Positions 45,901-57,515 are shown, counted from the stretch's first letter. The stretch: 64,000 bases of DNA from Hirundichthys speculiger (GCA_018398805.1 JAGFBZ010001548.1:186001-250000); one strand, 5' to 3'. The notes: generated from the sequence alone by a model not told the origin. Program-made: numbers and translations.

Positions 45901-48900
45901 TTAAGAAATGCTTTCCTGGAAATTCACTGGCTCTATTTTTTTCTGAGCAGTTTGTTGAAACTTTTTGGAGTACAAAAGAAATGATTAAATCATTTGCTCC
46001 ACATTAGTTAGAGCTAGTTTTGTATATATCAGTGCAGAGGAGGAGGAGGAAGCTCTACAGCAGAGTCCCAGACCAGCTGCCCATGAGAGCTGCTCCGATC
46101 TGGGTGAAAAGACGCTCCATAGCAGTTTGCAGGTACCTCAACCTGCTCTTGAAGGCAATGGCTACTGACGCACTGATTGGTTAAACAGGTGGAACGCCCT
46201 AACCACTCCCATGCATAATGTGTGCATAATATAGTGGTTGGCGCAGGTAATATCACAGGTTTCGGGAGGTGCAAGATTGCGTTCTTTGTGGGGGAACGCC
46301 TCTCCTGCTACCTGCTATCCCTTAATAGCAGCTTTAGGAGGTTTGACGCAAGATAGGGCCCTTAAACTCTTATGATCGGTTCAGATTGATGTTAAACTGT
46401 CAGTTTTACATTAAACTATCAGTTTGATGTATCTCTGGGTTCGTGTGTTGATTGTTTTTGGTACAATGATCGATTTTAAAACAAGAACAGATGTGGATTA
46501 GGAAGGGGCCGAGGTCAGAGGTCAACCTGCAGGTTTAATCCCCAGGGTCAACCAGAGGTCAACCTGTCAGCGTGATATGAACTGTCTGGTTATTCTCTGT
46601 CCCTTACATTAATATCGGAATTTAGCTTCTTGTCTTGTATGTTGATCTCAGTTGTGATTAAAGGTTTGGGTGGGCTGCAGAAAATTTTCACATTTGAAAT
46701 TGGGTCATGGTGTTCTGAAGTTTGGGAATGGCTTTGTACCTGCTTTGAAGTGGAATTCCCAGTCCACCTAACAAGCTGACCACAGACCCTCAAGGCAGGA
46801 ATGGGCAGAGCATCATCAGACTTTGCTAATGGATCACTGTGGAGAACAACAATAACAACAACAGCAACAGTAATAAAAAAAAACAGTGTCAGTGTTCCGG
46901 TACCACAGTGAATTATTGTGCTGACTTTTATTTTGAAAAGGTTACTTTGAAAGGATGGGAAGTGCATGTAAGTTTAGCAATCTTAACGTCCTGCCCATGG
47001 ACGTGAAGTGAAGGAAAACATTCAGCAGTGATGCTTTTTTTTCTGGCAGCTTTATCCAGTTAAATCTGTTTGCATCTTACACCCTTTGATAGCATCGTGG
47101 GTACGTATTTAAACACATTTATGTTCGAAACAAGCGCAGATGATCATTTTTGTGTTGATGTTTATTATTGCTAACTTTGTGTGGAGAGTTTAGGACTCTA
47201 TTTCTGCCATTGATCATTTCTTCAACTGTTGTTGAAATTCATATAGATGGTGATAATATGTTAAAATACAGTGATTAAAATGAATAAAAGAACTTAAGCA
47301 GCTAAGTAATAAGTTGATGAATGGACTTTATTAGGAGTATATTTACACTGTGTGTGTTGGTGCAAATTTAAGAAAAAAAGCAATTTCATTTATATTTGTT
47401 ATGTGTTTCTTGTGTTATAGTTTTACTCTTCTCTACGTCAATAAGCCTGTGGACAATGGGCAACTGTCTTCAGAGTCGTGATGTTTAGAAGGAGTTTATC
47501 TGTCTGCTAAAGTGTATAGCAGTACATATACTAGAGACAGCACAGTCAGAATAAGTCTGCACTAAACCATCCACTTCTAAAATCACTACTGTGCATGAAT
47601 GCTAACTCCTTCTAAACAAGTGTTCTTGGGTCTAGTGGCATAGTAGAAACTCTTTTCTATGTTGAAATACCTAATTAATAGAGAAAACTATCAAATCTCT
47701 TGTGACATTTTTTAAAAACTTGACTTATGTAAATGAGTTTTAACTTCATGGCCCTACAGACCTGAACCTCTGTGGGCAGCAAAAGACTTTAGCCCAAAAC
47801 TAAAACACCATATTGTTCTTCATTGATTTATACAGCAGTTTAACTTGGTATTTGAGCAGAAAGGGTGTGGACATAGCTCTAGTCCCTGAGTCTAGACCTC
47901 CATGCATATGATAATCTTCCCAGTATATGCTCCATTTAAGCACTTCCTGTCAATATTGACAGAGAAAGCAAACAGCCGACATGCACCAGTTCTAGGATTT
48001 CAGCTTGTGATACAGGTAATGGAATGACGCACACCCATGAGTCTCTGTAACACTGCGTGAATAACAAAATATCAATGGTAATAACACGCCTTTACAATAG
48101 ATTCTATTATGTTGTTTGCAATGTGATCACACAGTACTTTGTGGCTTAAAACAGTGGGGACAGAAATGTTGGCCTGAATCTCGCAAATTTAGGCAAGACA
48201 AAATTAATTCAGTTTCATAAGTGTAGCAAATAAATTATATATATAAAAAGGAGCTAGTTTTTTTCTTACAAGTTCCCCTCCATCTCCTTTTGCTCCTTCT
48301 CCTCTTCCTTCTTCTCTGGTAAGGGACTTTGACACCCTGTGATGAATGGCCTTCCTGAACCAATTACCTCTAGTCCACTGATGTCCTATAATGAAAATCA
48401 CACTGATTGGTGGTTTTAGAGGAATTCACATTCTAGTCCACATTATTGAAAAGTAACAGATGAGACTATCTTCAACAACAATGGATAATAATGTCTCAAC
48501 AGCAGAGAGGACAGAATTAGGTAGGAATGACACCTAATTACAGTAAGAATGTGCAACATTGTCACACACTGTATATGCAATACAGTCCAAAATTAAAGTT
48601 TGTGCAAACACTGTCCTTCAACCTGTTCCAAAGCAACAGTTTGAGTGTTTTGTTTTCTTAATGCTTCAGTGCTCTGTACTCCATCAGCGAACTACAAAGT
48701 GAACAAGATGAAAAAAATCAATCCACAATCAATGTATTACTTCAAGTTTCCTCACATTTGAGGCCTGAATTTTGCAACATCTCCCCTTTTTTGTTCTCTC
48801 TCAAATAAAAAAAAAAACCTCTCCCTGTCCACATCATCTATGTCTCTCATTGAAAGTATGTCACAAAGCCAAGTCAGCTGTGGACAGGATGATCTGTCTC

Positions 48901-51900
48901 TGTCTCTGCATGTCAGAAGGCTCTTTCGATCACAAATCAAAGCATCACATTAGCCACCTAAGTGAGAGAACACACTGCACTCAATATCTCTCATTTCACG
49001 TGCACAAGTGTGGGCCTGTAGCGGAGAAGTGAGGGTAAAATGGAAAGAAAACACAAGCTGAAATAACAAAGAGAAAAAAAAACATAATTTGATTAAACCT
49101 CATAATTAGCACCATGTTATTAAGAGGATTAAATGAGAACTGTCAGTGCAAAGAAGTACATTTGTGCTTGGATGTTTACCTCAAAGCTCTCTGATGGAGT
49201 CATTGTCATGCAGAGGGACCAGGGAGGCTGTCTCTGTCCCTTTTCTTGTGCTCAGTTGCCAAATGGCTTTAAACAGTGCTCTCATGACTTAGCACACACC
49301 AGCTTTTATAACTGTACCTGTTCCATGTTTATCTGTACGTGAACATTAGTGTTAACGTGAGGACTGCACCACTTTATTGATGAAATTATGCATTTGTGTC
49401 CTGAATGTACATTTAACAGACAATTCATTTATTTAACTATAAAATAGTCAATTTGTAGCAATATAAGAACAGGTGTGTGTGTGTGTGGGGGGGGGGGGGT
49501 CTTTATTCTTATGAATACTGTCTGCCTTGGATTGCTTGTATGGGAGTTAGTTAACTATACACAAACGCAAGAGCAGAGTTTTTCAAACTAGATTATGACA
49601 GGCTGCTCCTAAAGATACAGAGTGAGCATAAGCTGTGCAGAGTGTCCTTGGTTTGTGTAACTGTTGCCATTATTATTTTAATATTGACGTAATATTTTAT
49701 TTTATTTTGTGTAAGAAACTCATTTCAGGAATTCTCAAGTTATTTGTAATCTTTTACATTATTTTATTATTAAAAGGATTATGGGTACCTACGTTGAGCT
49801 GCTAGTCAGTAGTGTTAGTCTAATGACGGAGGGATACAGGCATGGTCACTTCGTGCACAGCTAAGATGTGACGCTGTTAAATTCACGGTTATATACTTAC
49901 GTTACACGGTGAAGACTGAAGATAGAAGACCTACAGATTTCCTTTCATAGCATGCAGCCATCAAGGTATTTTTCTGTCTTTATTTTTTGTTATGAATCTT
50001 GTACTTGAGAATATCGAGTATGTGCTAATGTGAACTGTAATACTGTGTATTGCTAGTTTCACGGTTTGCGGAGGTCTTTGGTTGGTGTTGAAGAGTTGGA
50101 GAGACGACAGAGACTTCAATAAACCCGTTAAAGAAATCACTTCCGTCTGCACATGCTTGAGAGGAAGTCACAGTTTGTGAGCAGCTTCACTGGGCCAGTG
50201 GTGCCAGTGGTCTTGATCTAAAGCAGGGTTTCTTAAGGAGGGCGGTACTGCCCCCGAGGAAGCGTTCTGAACCTTTACAGGGGCGCTGGAAACGTCAGGG
50301 CTGAGAGGGGGGCGCTCAAGCACAAATGAGGGGCCCCACGCCTTGAGAACTTTATTTTAACTTCCATGGTTTCTCAAGAGTATTCTTATAATGCAAATCT
50401 ATTTATGTTTCAATAAAATGTTGTTCTCAGATTTCCTTTCAAAAAATAAAGGTGCTGTCTGAGACCAAAACCCCGAGTCTGCTGCTTCCATGTCCCATAA
50501 AATCTGCTTTCTCTCTACGTCACAATCAGACAAGCCGAGTGGGATCGGTCGCCATAGTAACACCCATAAACACACAGCAACAGAGAAACTCCTTTCCAAC
50601 ACATTCATTCAACAATGAATGAAAACATATACAATCAAGACTATGTAATCACGGTTAATCACAAACATTTACAGTAAAATCAAAAATGGCGGAAAACAAG
50701 AAAAAGTGCCGGCAGTACAATACTCATTACATAAATTATTGATTCATTCCATCACCGAGCAATGTACATCTGCCGATGTGCTGCTATGTGAGCAAGTGTT
50801 CTCCAATGAAGCCATGAAGCCGTTCACGATTACAGGAGCATCTTTCTAAAAAACATCCAGACAAGGTATCTAAAGACTCAGCTTTAGATTCAGGGAACAG
50901 GGATTCAGTCCGAGCTCTCCACGTGCAGACAAAATACCGAAACCGTCTGAACCTCGTGAGCTCTGGTGCACTCAGGCTGAAGCTCACGGCGATGTGTCCA
51001 GACGTGAAAAAGCTGGCAGCAGCCCACCAAGCGCAGGGCTCCCAGTAAAAAATGAAGAGCAGCAGTCATTCCCTTTTGTAAATAGTTTTTCTTCTTTTTT
51101 TTTTTCTCGTTTCCAGGCCAGGCCTTGTCAGTAGCCTACTCTGAAAAGTACAGTTTGAAACATTTAAGGCGCATTAATTGACGCACGAGTGCTTCCAGGT
51201 TTTGATTAGTTAATTCACCGCTGTTCACGTGAAGTGTGCATGATGTTGTTGCCGTCTTCAATTAGCCTACCCATAAAACAGATTTTCAACTAATTCTGCT
51301 GTGGTGGTATTTTTTCTTAGTTCCAAGAATTTATTAACAAATGTTGTGATGAATTCAAAAATCATAAAAGGCGGTTGTTGCCTCCCTCTCTGTAGAAATA
51401 TCAATTTGATTTAAATTCAATCTCGCAGTTCAATCTCAGAAATTCAGCCTCACAGTCCAGAAGATCAACTGAAGAGGTTTTGGTCCAAGTGCAACTAAAG
51501 TATTATAATATTATTTCCAAGTTATTTCCTTTATTTCCATTTCCACAAATTAAAATCCATAACATACACATGCACATTTTTCATTTTTTTTCTTTTTTTT
51601 TTTTTCTGGCGGGGGGTGGGGGTGGTAAGAGCATCATGGGGGCTCAGGGGGGTGTTTGTTCAAAAAAAAGGTTGAGAACCACTGATCTAAAGGATCTATA
51701 AATTTTCTAAAAATGATTAAAAAGATGACCTTTGTTGTCCTGGAGTTTCCCTTTAAATTTTCATGTTGTTGTTGTTGTTTTTTTATAGTATTATTATATT
51801 ATTATTAGGCTGATATTTTTATGAAGGCAATGATGTCTCAGAGTCATATCTTGAAGCTTTATCTGAGCAACTGCTTTCTCAAACAGTAAAGAGTGAGTTG

Positions 51901-54900
51901 GTCACCATCTCATCTTTCTTGATAAAATATTTTCTGCTAGAGCAACTGTAAAAAAGAGGACTATCCATCCATCCTTTATGTATGCCCGCTTAATCCTCTG
52001 CAGGGTCACGGGGATCTGCTGGAGTTTATCCCAGCAAGACCAAGGCAGAGGCCGGGACGACTTGACCCCTACTACCTCACCCAAGACTGTCTCGGGGACA
52101 CGGGAAGGCGCGTCAACCGCCACAGTGGCAGGTAGAGGCGCGTTGATTGCCACGGAAGCTAGATGAGGCGTGTCGGCGTGGACGCCCTTGGAAACGGGAC
52201 TGGGCTGAGATGCATCGACCACCCTCGGAAACGGGACCGGGCTGAGGTGTGTCGACCACCCTAGGAAACGGGACCGGGCTGAGGTGTGTCGACCACCACC
52301 GGATCGGGCTGAGGTGCGTCGACCACCTCAGAAACGGGATTAAGGACCACCAGCTCCTCCCTCAGCATATTGAGGTTCCCGTATATGGTTTGCAACTTGG
52401 GCAAGTGAAAGAGCTGGGGCCGGAGGATCAAATGCATCAGGAGGAGGTCATAAACAAAGATCCACTGACTCACATCAGTCGACCCCTTCAGGGACGACGT
52501 GAGTCGGTGGTAGATGTCATCAAAAGTCCGGACCTTTTCCTCCTAAAGGAGTACAGGACCCTCCCCGGCCACAGTGGAGACAGGGTCGGGAGCCGAAGGC
52601 GGGACGTCCTCCTGGATGTCCCATGGTGCTCTGATCTCTGGAACGCCAACCGGGATGGGAGCCAGGGGACTGTTGCCGGGACGCCTCGGCAACAGGAGCC
52701 CCGTGAGGATCGGCAGCCCGTAGGGTTGCCCCTTGACCGCGAGCGCCTGCCTCGCCTTTTCCTCTGCATCCTCCCAGCTGCCTCGAAGGGGATCTTCTGC
52801 CAGAAAGTGGGCCGGACCAAGCCCGGAGCAGTGGTCTGCCCGCTGGGGGCTTCTGGGACCCTCCCCAACGCCAGTCAGGAGCCCAAGAATGGGAAAGGTT
52901 CCTCTTCCACATGAGGGTCATTCTTGGCCACCTCCCTGCTCAAAAAGGCCAGCAGGGAGATTGGCTTACCTCCTGCTGGATCCATATTGGCTGGTCCGTT
53001 CTGTCAGGATTGAGGCAGAATGGAGGACCCAGGCGCAGGAGTGCGAAACAAAAAAAGAATGTTTATTTTACAAAACAAAACCCAAAAATCCAGGAAAACC
53101 AAAAATCCACAAAAGTAATCCAAAAGGGAAACAAGACAAAATCTTGGAACAAAGATCTACTGACATAAGACGCAAAAAAAAAAACGGCAGAGAAACCCAT
53201 GGAACTGAAGACAACAGGATCAGCCCAGACAGGGGAAATGACAAGACTTAAATAAACAGGGAACCCAATGAGAGGCAGGTGCAGACAATCAGGATAACAA
53301 GAGGGAAGGAAGCAAAGCTGAAAACAACGAAGACAAGACAGACCTTCAAAGTAAAACAGGAAACAGGTAACACAAAAGACAGGGATTGACGCCAAGTTAA
53401 CACAGATCAAGGAAAAACACAAAATGGCTGTCATGCCCGCCCCAGACCATGACAATCGTGGACAACTCTAAACATCCTCTACACAACACAGTGATTCAGC
53501 AACAGAGTGTTTTCAGTCAGTCTTCTTCAGATCTGCTGCAACACAAACCACTACAGGAGATCCTTCCTGTCCACAGCAATAACCATCTACAATGAATCTT
53601 TAGTTTTCCTTCAGATAATTGTATTAGACTTTACTGTAGACACCACCATTCTCTGCTTTGATAGCAGTCACCTCAAAGTCAGTATAAAAACTTTTTAATT
53701 AAATATATATCTAACCTTTGAGGATACCAATATAAATGAGACCCTAGCTTTAAGAGCCTTCTAAAGCAAGTGTGGACTAGTTGGATTTGATACAGCTATA
53801 AATAATTTCTCTCAGAATGATTAGTCATACAAATCCAATTTCTACAGTTAACAACTGCAAATAACACATCAAAATAAAAGGTTTATATATATACTTTGTA
53901 TATATATATATGTATATATATATATATACATATGTATATAGTCATGGAAAAAACTATTAGACCACCCTTGTTTTCTTCAGTTTCTTGTTCATTTTAATGC
54001 CTGGTACAACTAAAGGTACATTTGTTTGGACAAACATGACGATAACCACAAAGATTGCTCATAAGAGTTTTATTTAAGAGCTGATATCTTACCATTTTCC
54101 ATGGTTTTCTTGATTATAACCTAAATCACTTAAGTTTTTACATCAATAGCGATGGCGTTGTACTGCCAAAAACACTGCTTTTATGCATTCAGTGTTTTCT
54201 TTTCTGTCTGTTTTACTCACATGATGACGTTTAGTGGTACCAGGTATTAAAATGAACAAGAAAGTGAAGAAAAAATGGTGTTCTAATAATTTTTTCCATG
54301 ACTGTATATAGATACGTATACACACACACACATATATATAGGTGAGGAATGGTGAGCAATAGGTGATTAAAGGATTAATGGAATGGTTGGATTTGAATAA
54401 AATTCATCTTACTGGCTTTCTGGTGTCCTGCAAAACATTTCTGAGTTCTCGACGCTGCTGTTGAAGGTATACACTGTGGTCCCAAGCAGCCAGATGCTTG
54501 GAGGTTTCAGCGGAAATGAGTCCTAGAGAAGGAAAAATATCCCACAGAGGGAATATGGTCACTTGCATTGAAAATCCTAATATGCTTGTTAAGGCATCTG
54601 TTTTTTACAGTTCATATTACTTATATAGCTTTTTATCAAAATAAAATATTAGAGGTAAAATGCCCCATCGCAAAGGATGTTTTTTTTTATTTATTTATTT
54701 ATTTCATGGGATTGGAATCATGAGCTTGGCTAAAGGCACATGTGGGGGAAATTGTGGACTCCTGAGTGTACCTAATTGCTGGCGTATGCTGTTCGGTTGT
54801 CCTACACGTATGATAGGGTCCTGTTTTCCCAGCTCAGTCTGAGTCAGAGTGGCTGTAATACCGCTCATTTCATCTCCATAACGCTGCGGGAGACTCCAGA

Positions 54901-56960
54901 ACTCACTGCCCACACGATAACCCTTGAGAAGAAAAAGCATGCTATTAATGTACTTAAACAAAATGCAGTAAAATAAATAAATAAATAAAAGCAAAATGTG
55001 AGTCATACATATCCAGAGTAGATGAGTGGCATAGCTTGGTTTAGAATGTCTCTTTGCTCCTGAATCTCTCTGAAATGGTTAGCTTTGTTCATCAGTAAGT
55101 TTTCCACTGGCCTGTCAAGCAAGTCTTAATATAAAATAGACAGAGATTATGAATTATGAATACCAAAGTCAATATTTTGAGTAAGTAAATATAAAAGTCT
55201 TTAATATGCTTGAAATGAGAATCCTCTGCAGTTCCACAGAGGGCTGAACAGGAATAATGATAGAGATGTCTAGTTCAGCTCACTAGATAAGACGTCCTGT
55301 TGCTGTCTGCGATGTCTCACATGTTGTTTCCAGTTCTGCAGGGCTTTACGCTGGATGTTTCTCTGGGTTGAAAGAATTTCACTCTCCACAGTGTTGGTGT
55401 AAGGCCTTGTCGTGGTAACAGTTGTATAGTTGTTGAAGGACACTGGTATTTGTTTCACCAACTAGTAATGAGGAGGGATAGAAGGAAACAAACATTTCTA
55501 ACCTGCTGAAGTCATAGTATGCATTCACCAATTGCAACCCAATCAAAATTAATCTGAATTTACTTCGGTCTCTCCTTTGGCCTCCAGATAACTTCTAAAA
55601 TCCTTTAAGGAACCCAGGATGCTGTGTGGAAGAAGCATCCTATGCTCATCAAACTGAAATCCCTCTGGGTCTGAGAGGAGAAGTACAGGGACAATATATA
55701 TTTTCTCTAACCTGAAAGTTTTGGTTAACTTTTCAATTGACTCCTGTTTGTTCTTGTTGTAAAAGACAAATCAATAAAAAAAATAAAAACCTGTGTTGTC
55801 CAGAGATTTAGCATCCAAACTCACTGGATGAGCAACTTCTTCAGCTGTTGATCGCTGATTTACACAAGCCATGAGCTTTCCGGAGCCTTTTGAAGTCTTT
55901 GGTTTGTAAAGCTGCACTCACAATAGATAGTGTTAAAAATAAAACAATTTCACAAAGTGTCACATGCATAATTAGCATTTTATTTAGTTAATCCAAATTA
56001 TTTTTGATCAAAATGTAAATAATGAATAGTGTGGATTGGTGAAAAGTCTGGAAATCCCTGTTTGTGTTTTCAGGCATAGTTGTCAATCAAGATGGGCAGC
56101 TCCTATTGTGGTTTTACCTTCTTGGTCTCTGGATGGGAAGAGAGAGAAAATGACAAATTGGATGTGGCAAAAGATGCTTTCTCTCCCTCTGTAATGCATA
56201 CACACACATATATTGTGATGATTTTTGTTTCCACTGCTTTTATGTTTGATCCCATAATACTCACAGTCACAAACAAAGAGAGCAGCCTCATGTTATACGA
56301 CATTTTTTTTTTCCCATTACCATGCAACAGCTGTAGCTTGGCTTTATTAATTTTTTTGTTTGCTTATTTATTTTATATATTGTTTTGTGTTTCCCCACGT
56401 CAGTCCTATTCACATATTCATTGCCATCCTCTCAAAATCTGTAATGATCAATGCAACCATTTACCCTAGGAACTGTATGGACAGTAAGTACAATTCATCA
56501 GCACCAGTATAGTATAGATTTGAGTTTATACTTGTTGTGTCCTTACTCCAACATAATACAATCAAATAATAAATCCAACTAGGAGATAACAAATAAACAT
56601 AACTTTATATATCTTCACTTCAGTTGCAGTGTTACATATCAATGCACTGGCGGATAACCTATGGGTAAACTCAGTAGCTCGGGGAGTGGTTCCGCTGAAG
56701 TAAATAGATCCACAAAATATATTACAATACTAATTACTACATACATGCATCTCAGCAAACACAATGGTAGACTATTGGTATTTTATTTATTTTTTCACCA
56801 AGGTCAAACGTTTGGTACCATTCTCTTAAAATGTACAGGTACAGACAGCCTGCAATAAACAAGTTAGAGCCAGAAAGACGTGAAATAGCACACGTGAATG
56901 AAACTGACCTGAAAGTTCTAGAGGTCTTAACTCTTTCCTCAGTGACTCGCTGTGTTTCAT
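36929..56960 (-). CDS. mycbpap: MYCBP-associated protein (AMAP-1)
   Basis: Coding exons: 56960-56909, 56128-56118, 55911-55791, 55670-55564, 55461-55284, 55106-55009, 54922-54772, 54522-54413, 48385-48270, 46836-46740, (44483-44397 doubtful), 43672-43480, 43336-43149, 43026-42880, 41002-40910, 40715-40573, 40458-40331, 38500-38358, 37529-37377, 37018-36929. All phases agree: 772 residues, or 801 with the doubtful exon, shorter than the mammalian ~950. Family landmarks: LPHSILGSLKDF, YRVGSEFWSLPQRYGDEM, ELHNEGSTAIFYSWQQI, GVILPCKTQQLEFVFKSN, TELWQLNTHPVLMQGAS, LRHLLGLPEKERW. MYCBPAP binds MYCBP and is linked to cilia and sperm flagella. The middle (43672-43149) resembles the beta-sandwich domains of axonemal proteins. 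One intron is GC-AG (after 37377). The acceptor at 43026 has a NAGNAG alternative at 43029. The gene lies upstream of epn3 as in human. Confidence 0.93.
38776..39640 (+). mobile_element. RTE-like LINE fragment, decayed
   Basis: A 123-codon frame (38841-39212) reads PVRPVWEEFSETMESDFWSA, SALRRFWQTVRRSCEES, VIEYFEDLLNPTNMSSMEEA. Other frames then read ALDVVGLSWLTCICNIA and a remnant of the RT region near 39480-39640. This is the linker/RT part of the same teleost family as 21895-22470. Several frameshifts. It lies in a mycbpap intron. Confidence 0.7.
39650..39760 (-). mobile_element. SINE-like head fragment, reversed
   Basis: 'ggttcgaaccaggaacgttc', 'ttgctgtgaggcaacagtgc' and 'taaccaccaagccaccgtgc' are the reverse complement of the head of the repeat at 8040-8220, joined directly to the RTE-like fragment. 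Confidence 0.6.
41003..42879. other. mycbpap intron, nothing recognised
   Basis: AT-rich intron between exons 41002-40910 and 43026-42880. The inverted repeat around 41572-41610 ('aaaaacactgcattcaagca' / 'gcagtgtttttgattatgct') could be a small foldback relic. No other feature was seen. Confidence 0.5.
44397..44483 (-). other. Doubtful 29-codon cassette exon of mycbpap
   Basis: An open 87-nt segment with an AATAG acceptor and GAG|GTAATA donor, in phase 0 on both sides, encoding RAEYKKIQDTKYFAAVWYLA and then RKNYWSVPE. The flanking exons (46836-46740 and 43672-43480) also join in phase without it, giving a junction closer to what I recall of the mammalian protein. It is either a fish-specific alternative exon or a chance open segment. 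Confidence 0.3.
45085..45226. repeat. 142-bp near-perfect foldback
   Basis: The left half from TTGCGCTTTCC and the right half ending GGAAAGCGCAA are reverse complements over about 65-70 bp, with a few mismatches and one small indel. They meet near 'gtgggtggtctgaccaccca'. The likely centre of a foldback or hAT-like MITE. Confidence 0.85.
45672..46366 (+). repeat. Dispersed repeat A, copy 2 with left extension
   Basis: 45862-46366 matches 16312-16818 at high identity, in the same orientation and with the same right end ('gggccctta'). The left extension (45672-45861, 'gttatggatggattttgatg', 'tgatccggaagaaatcctgg') belongs to a common fish repeat seen partly at 24708-24790. It lies in a mycbpap intron. 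Confidence 0.85.
46837..48269. other. mycbpap intron, nothing recognised
   Basis: AT-rich intron between exons 48385-48270 and 46836-46740. No coding-like open frame and no recognised repeat. Confidence 0.5.
48386..50215. other. Start of the 6-kb mycbpap intron, nothing recognised
   Basis: Ordinary AT-rich sequence with a GT/poly-G microsatellite at 49473-49500. The mobile elements of this intron lie further right (50224-53454, 53941-54305). Confidence 0.45.
50224..51684. mobile_element. hAT-type transposon with 8-bp target duplication
   Basis: Left end CAGGGTTTCTTAAGGAGGGC, right end GTTGAGAACCACTG (reverse complement CAGTGGTTCTCAAC), the hAT pattern CAG.GGTTCTCAA. Flanking 8-bp duplications ATCTAAAG at 50216-50223 and 51685-51692 are identical. 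The interior (1.46 kb) has only short open frames (for example 50399-50608 and 50784-50987, minus), so it is non-autonomous or decayed. It is inserted in a mycbpap intron. Confidence 0.85.
51959..52040 (-). repeat. Common teleost interspersed repeat, fragment
   Basis: 'atgcccgcttaatcctctgc' and 'agggtcacggggatctgctg' match the repeat at 20515-20700. Cut off by the LTR-element sequence on its right. Confidence 0.6.
52041..53001 (-). mobile_element. Internal region of an LTR retrotransposon, fragment
   Basis: GC-rich sequence directly inside the LTR at 53002. On the minus strand, a MDPAG start lies just after the LTR, as in fish Ty3/gypsy-like gag genes, but the frame closes after about 40 codons and the rest is open only in mixed frames. 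It includes a minisatellite (52215-52330). No protease, RT or integrase was seen, and no second LTR. Confidence 0.45.
52215..52330. repeat. Minisatellite, 37-bp units
   Basis: Two 37-bp units (52215-52251, 52252-52288) starting TCGACCACCCT, a 30-bp shortened unit (52289-52318) and a partial unit. A more diverged unit precedes at about 52180. Confidence 0.85.
53002..53454 (-). mobile_element. LTR of a retrotransposon (453 bp)
   Basis: Begins (minus strand) TGTCATGGTCTGG and ends CCTGACA, so it has the TG...CA ends of an LTR with 5-bp inverted termini TGTCA/TGACA. The adjoining internal part lies to its left at 52041-53001. Confidence 0.6.
53941..54305 (+). mobile_element. MITE with CAGTCATGGAAAAA ends, complete copy
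   Basis: 365 bp, terminal inverted repeats beginning (C)AGTCATGGAAAAAA.TATTAGACCAC, flanked by TA-rich sequence as expected for Tc1/mariner-type insertion. Near-identical in reverse orientation to the copy at 61512-61879. It ends about 110 bp from the mycbpap exon at 54413. Confidence 0.85.
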
Positions 56961-57066
56961 TTTGTTTTATTCACGACTGTCTAAATGCAGGAAAAATAGA
57001 AAACTAATGCATCAGCACTGTTAACAATGCAAAGCTAGCGCTGTCCTTAAAGGGCTACGTTGACTT

Positions 57067-57080
57067 GTAACCATGGTAAC
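57067..57080 (-). promoter_or_regulatory. RFX X-box in the mycbpap promoter
   Basis: GTAACCATGGTAAC fits the X-box consensus GTNRCC-N(0-3)-RGYAAC exactly and is palindromic. It lies 107 bp upstream of the mycbpap ATG and about 340 bp upstream of the divergent RASD TATA box. RFX factors bind such sites in promoters of ciliary genes, consistent with the mycbpap role. Confidence 0.75.
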
Positions 57081-57113
57081 GGATGCCTCAAAGCCACCAA
57101 AGCGTAACAAATT

Positions 57114-57177
57114 CTTTCTTTCTTTCTTTCTTTCTTTTTCTTTCTTTCTTTCTTTCTTTCTTTCTAAAATAAAAAAA

Positions 57178-57208
<31 letters not shown>

Positions 57209-57213
57209 TAATA
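57114..57213. repeat. (TTTC)n then (AAAT)/(AAT)n microsatellite
   Basis: A TTTC tract to 57164, then AAAT and AAT repeats, in the 555-bp interval between the two divergent start codons. Confidence 0.95.
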
Positions 57214-57366
57214 ACAGAACGGACCATAATGATCAAGAGACTTAACAGACGAAAAAAATAGAAATCATGATAATAGAACAAGCTTCGATCAGTATCTACC
57301 CTACTGTTTGATGGTTTTTAAAACGAGTTTTTCTATGGAACTTAACATGTTTCTCTGCAACCAGGA

Positions 57367-57410
57367 TGACGCGGGCGAAAGGGGTGGGGGCGCTAATGAC
57401 AGGCTATAAA
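57367..57410 (+). promoter_or_regulatory. RASD-gene core promoter
   Basis: TATAAA at 57405-57410 in 'aggctataaaacag' lies about 106 bp upstream of the ATG at 57516, with a CRE half-site TGACG at 57367-57371 and a GC box-like 'ggggtgggggcg' between. This gives a short 5' UTR of about 80 nt. Confidence 0.7.
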
Positions 57411-57515
57411 ACAGCTTCCATCAGTCTTTTTCGTCTAACACAAGTTTGAAAACATCAGATCAGTGAGTCTGCCCACTGTTCCGCTCCGCGGAGCCAGGGC
57501 CAGAAGATTGCAAAC

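Noticed and set aside
52249..52914. 221-codon plus-strand frame
   Set aside because: It is antisense to the LTR-element internal region, over a minisatellite and GC-rich DNA; no motif or conservation signal.
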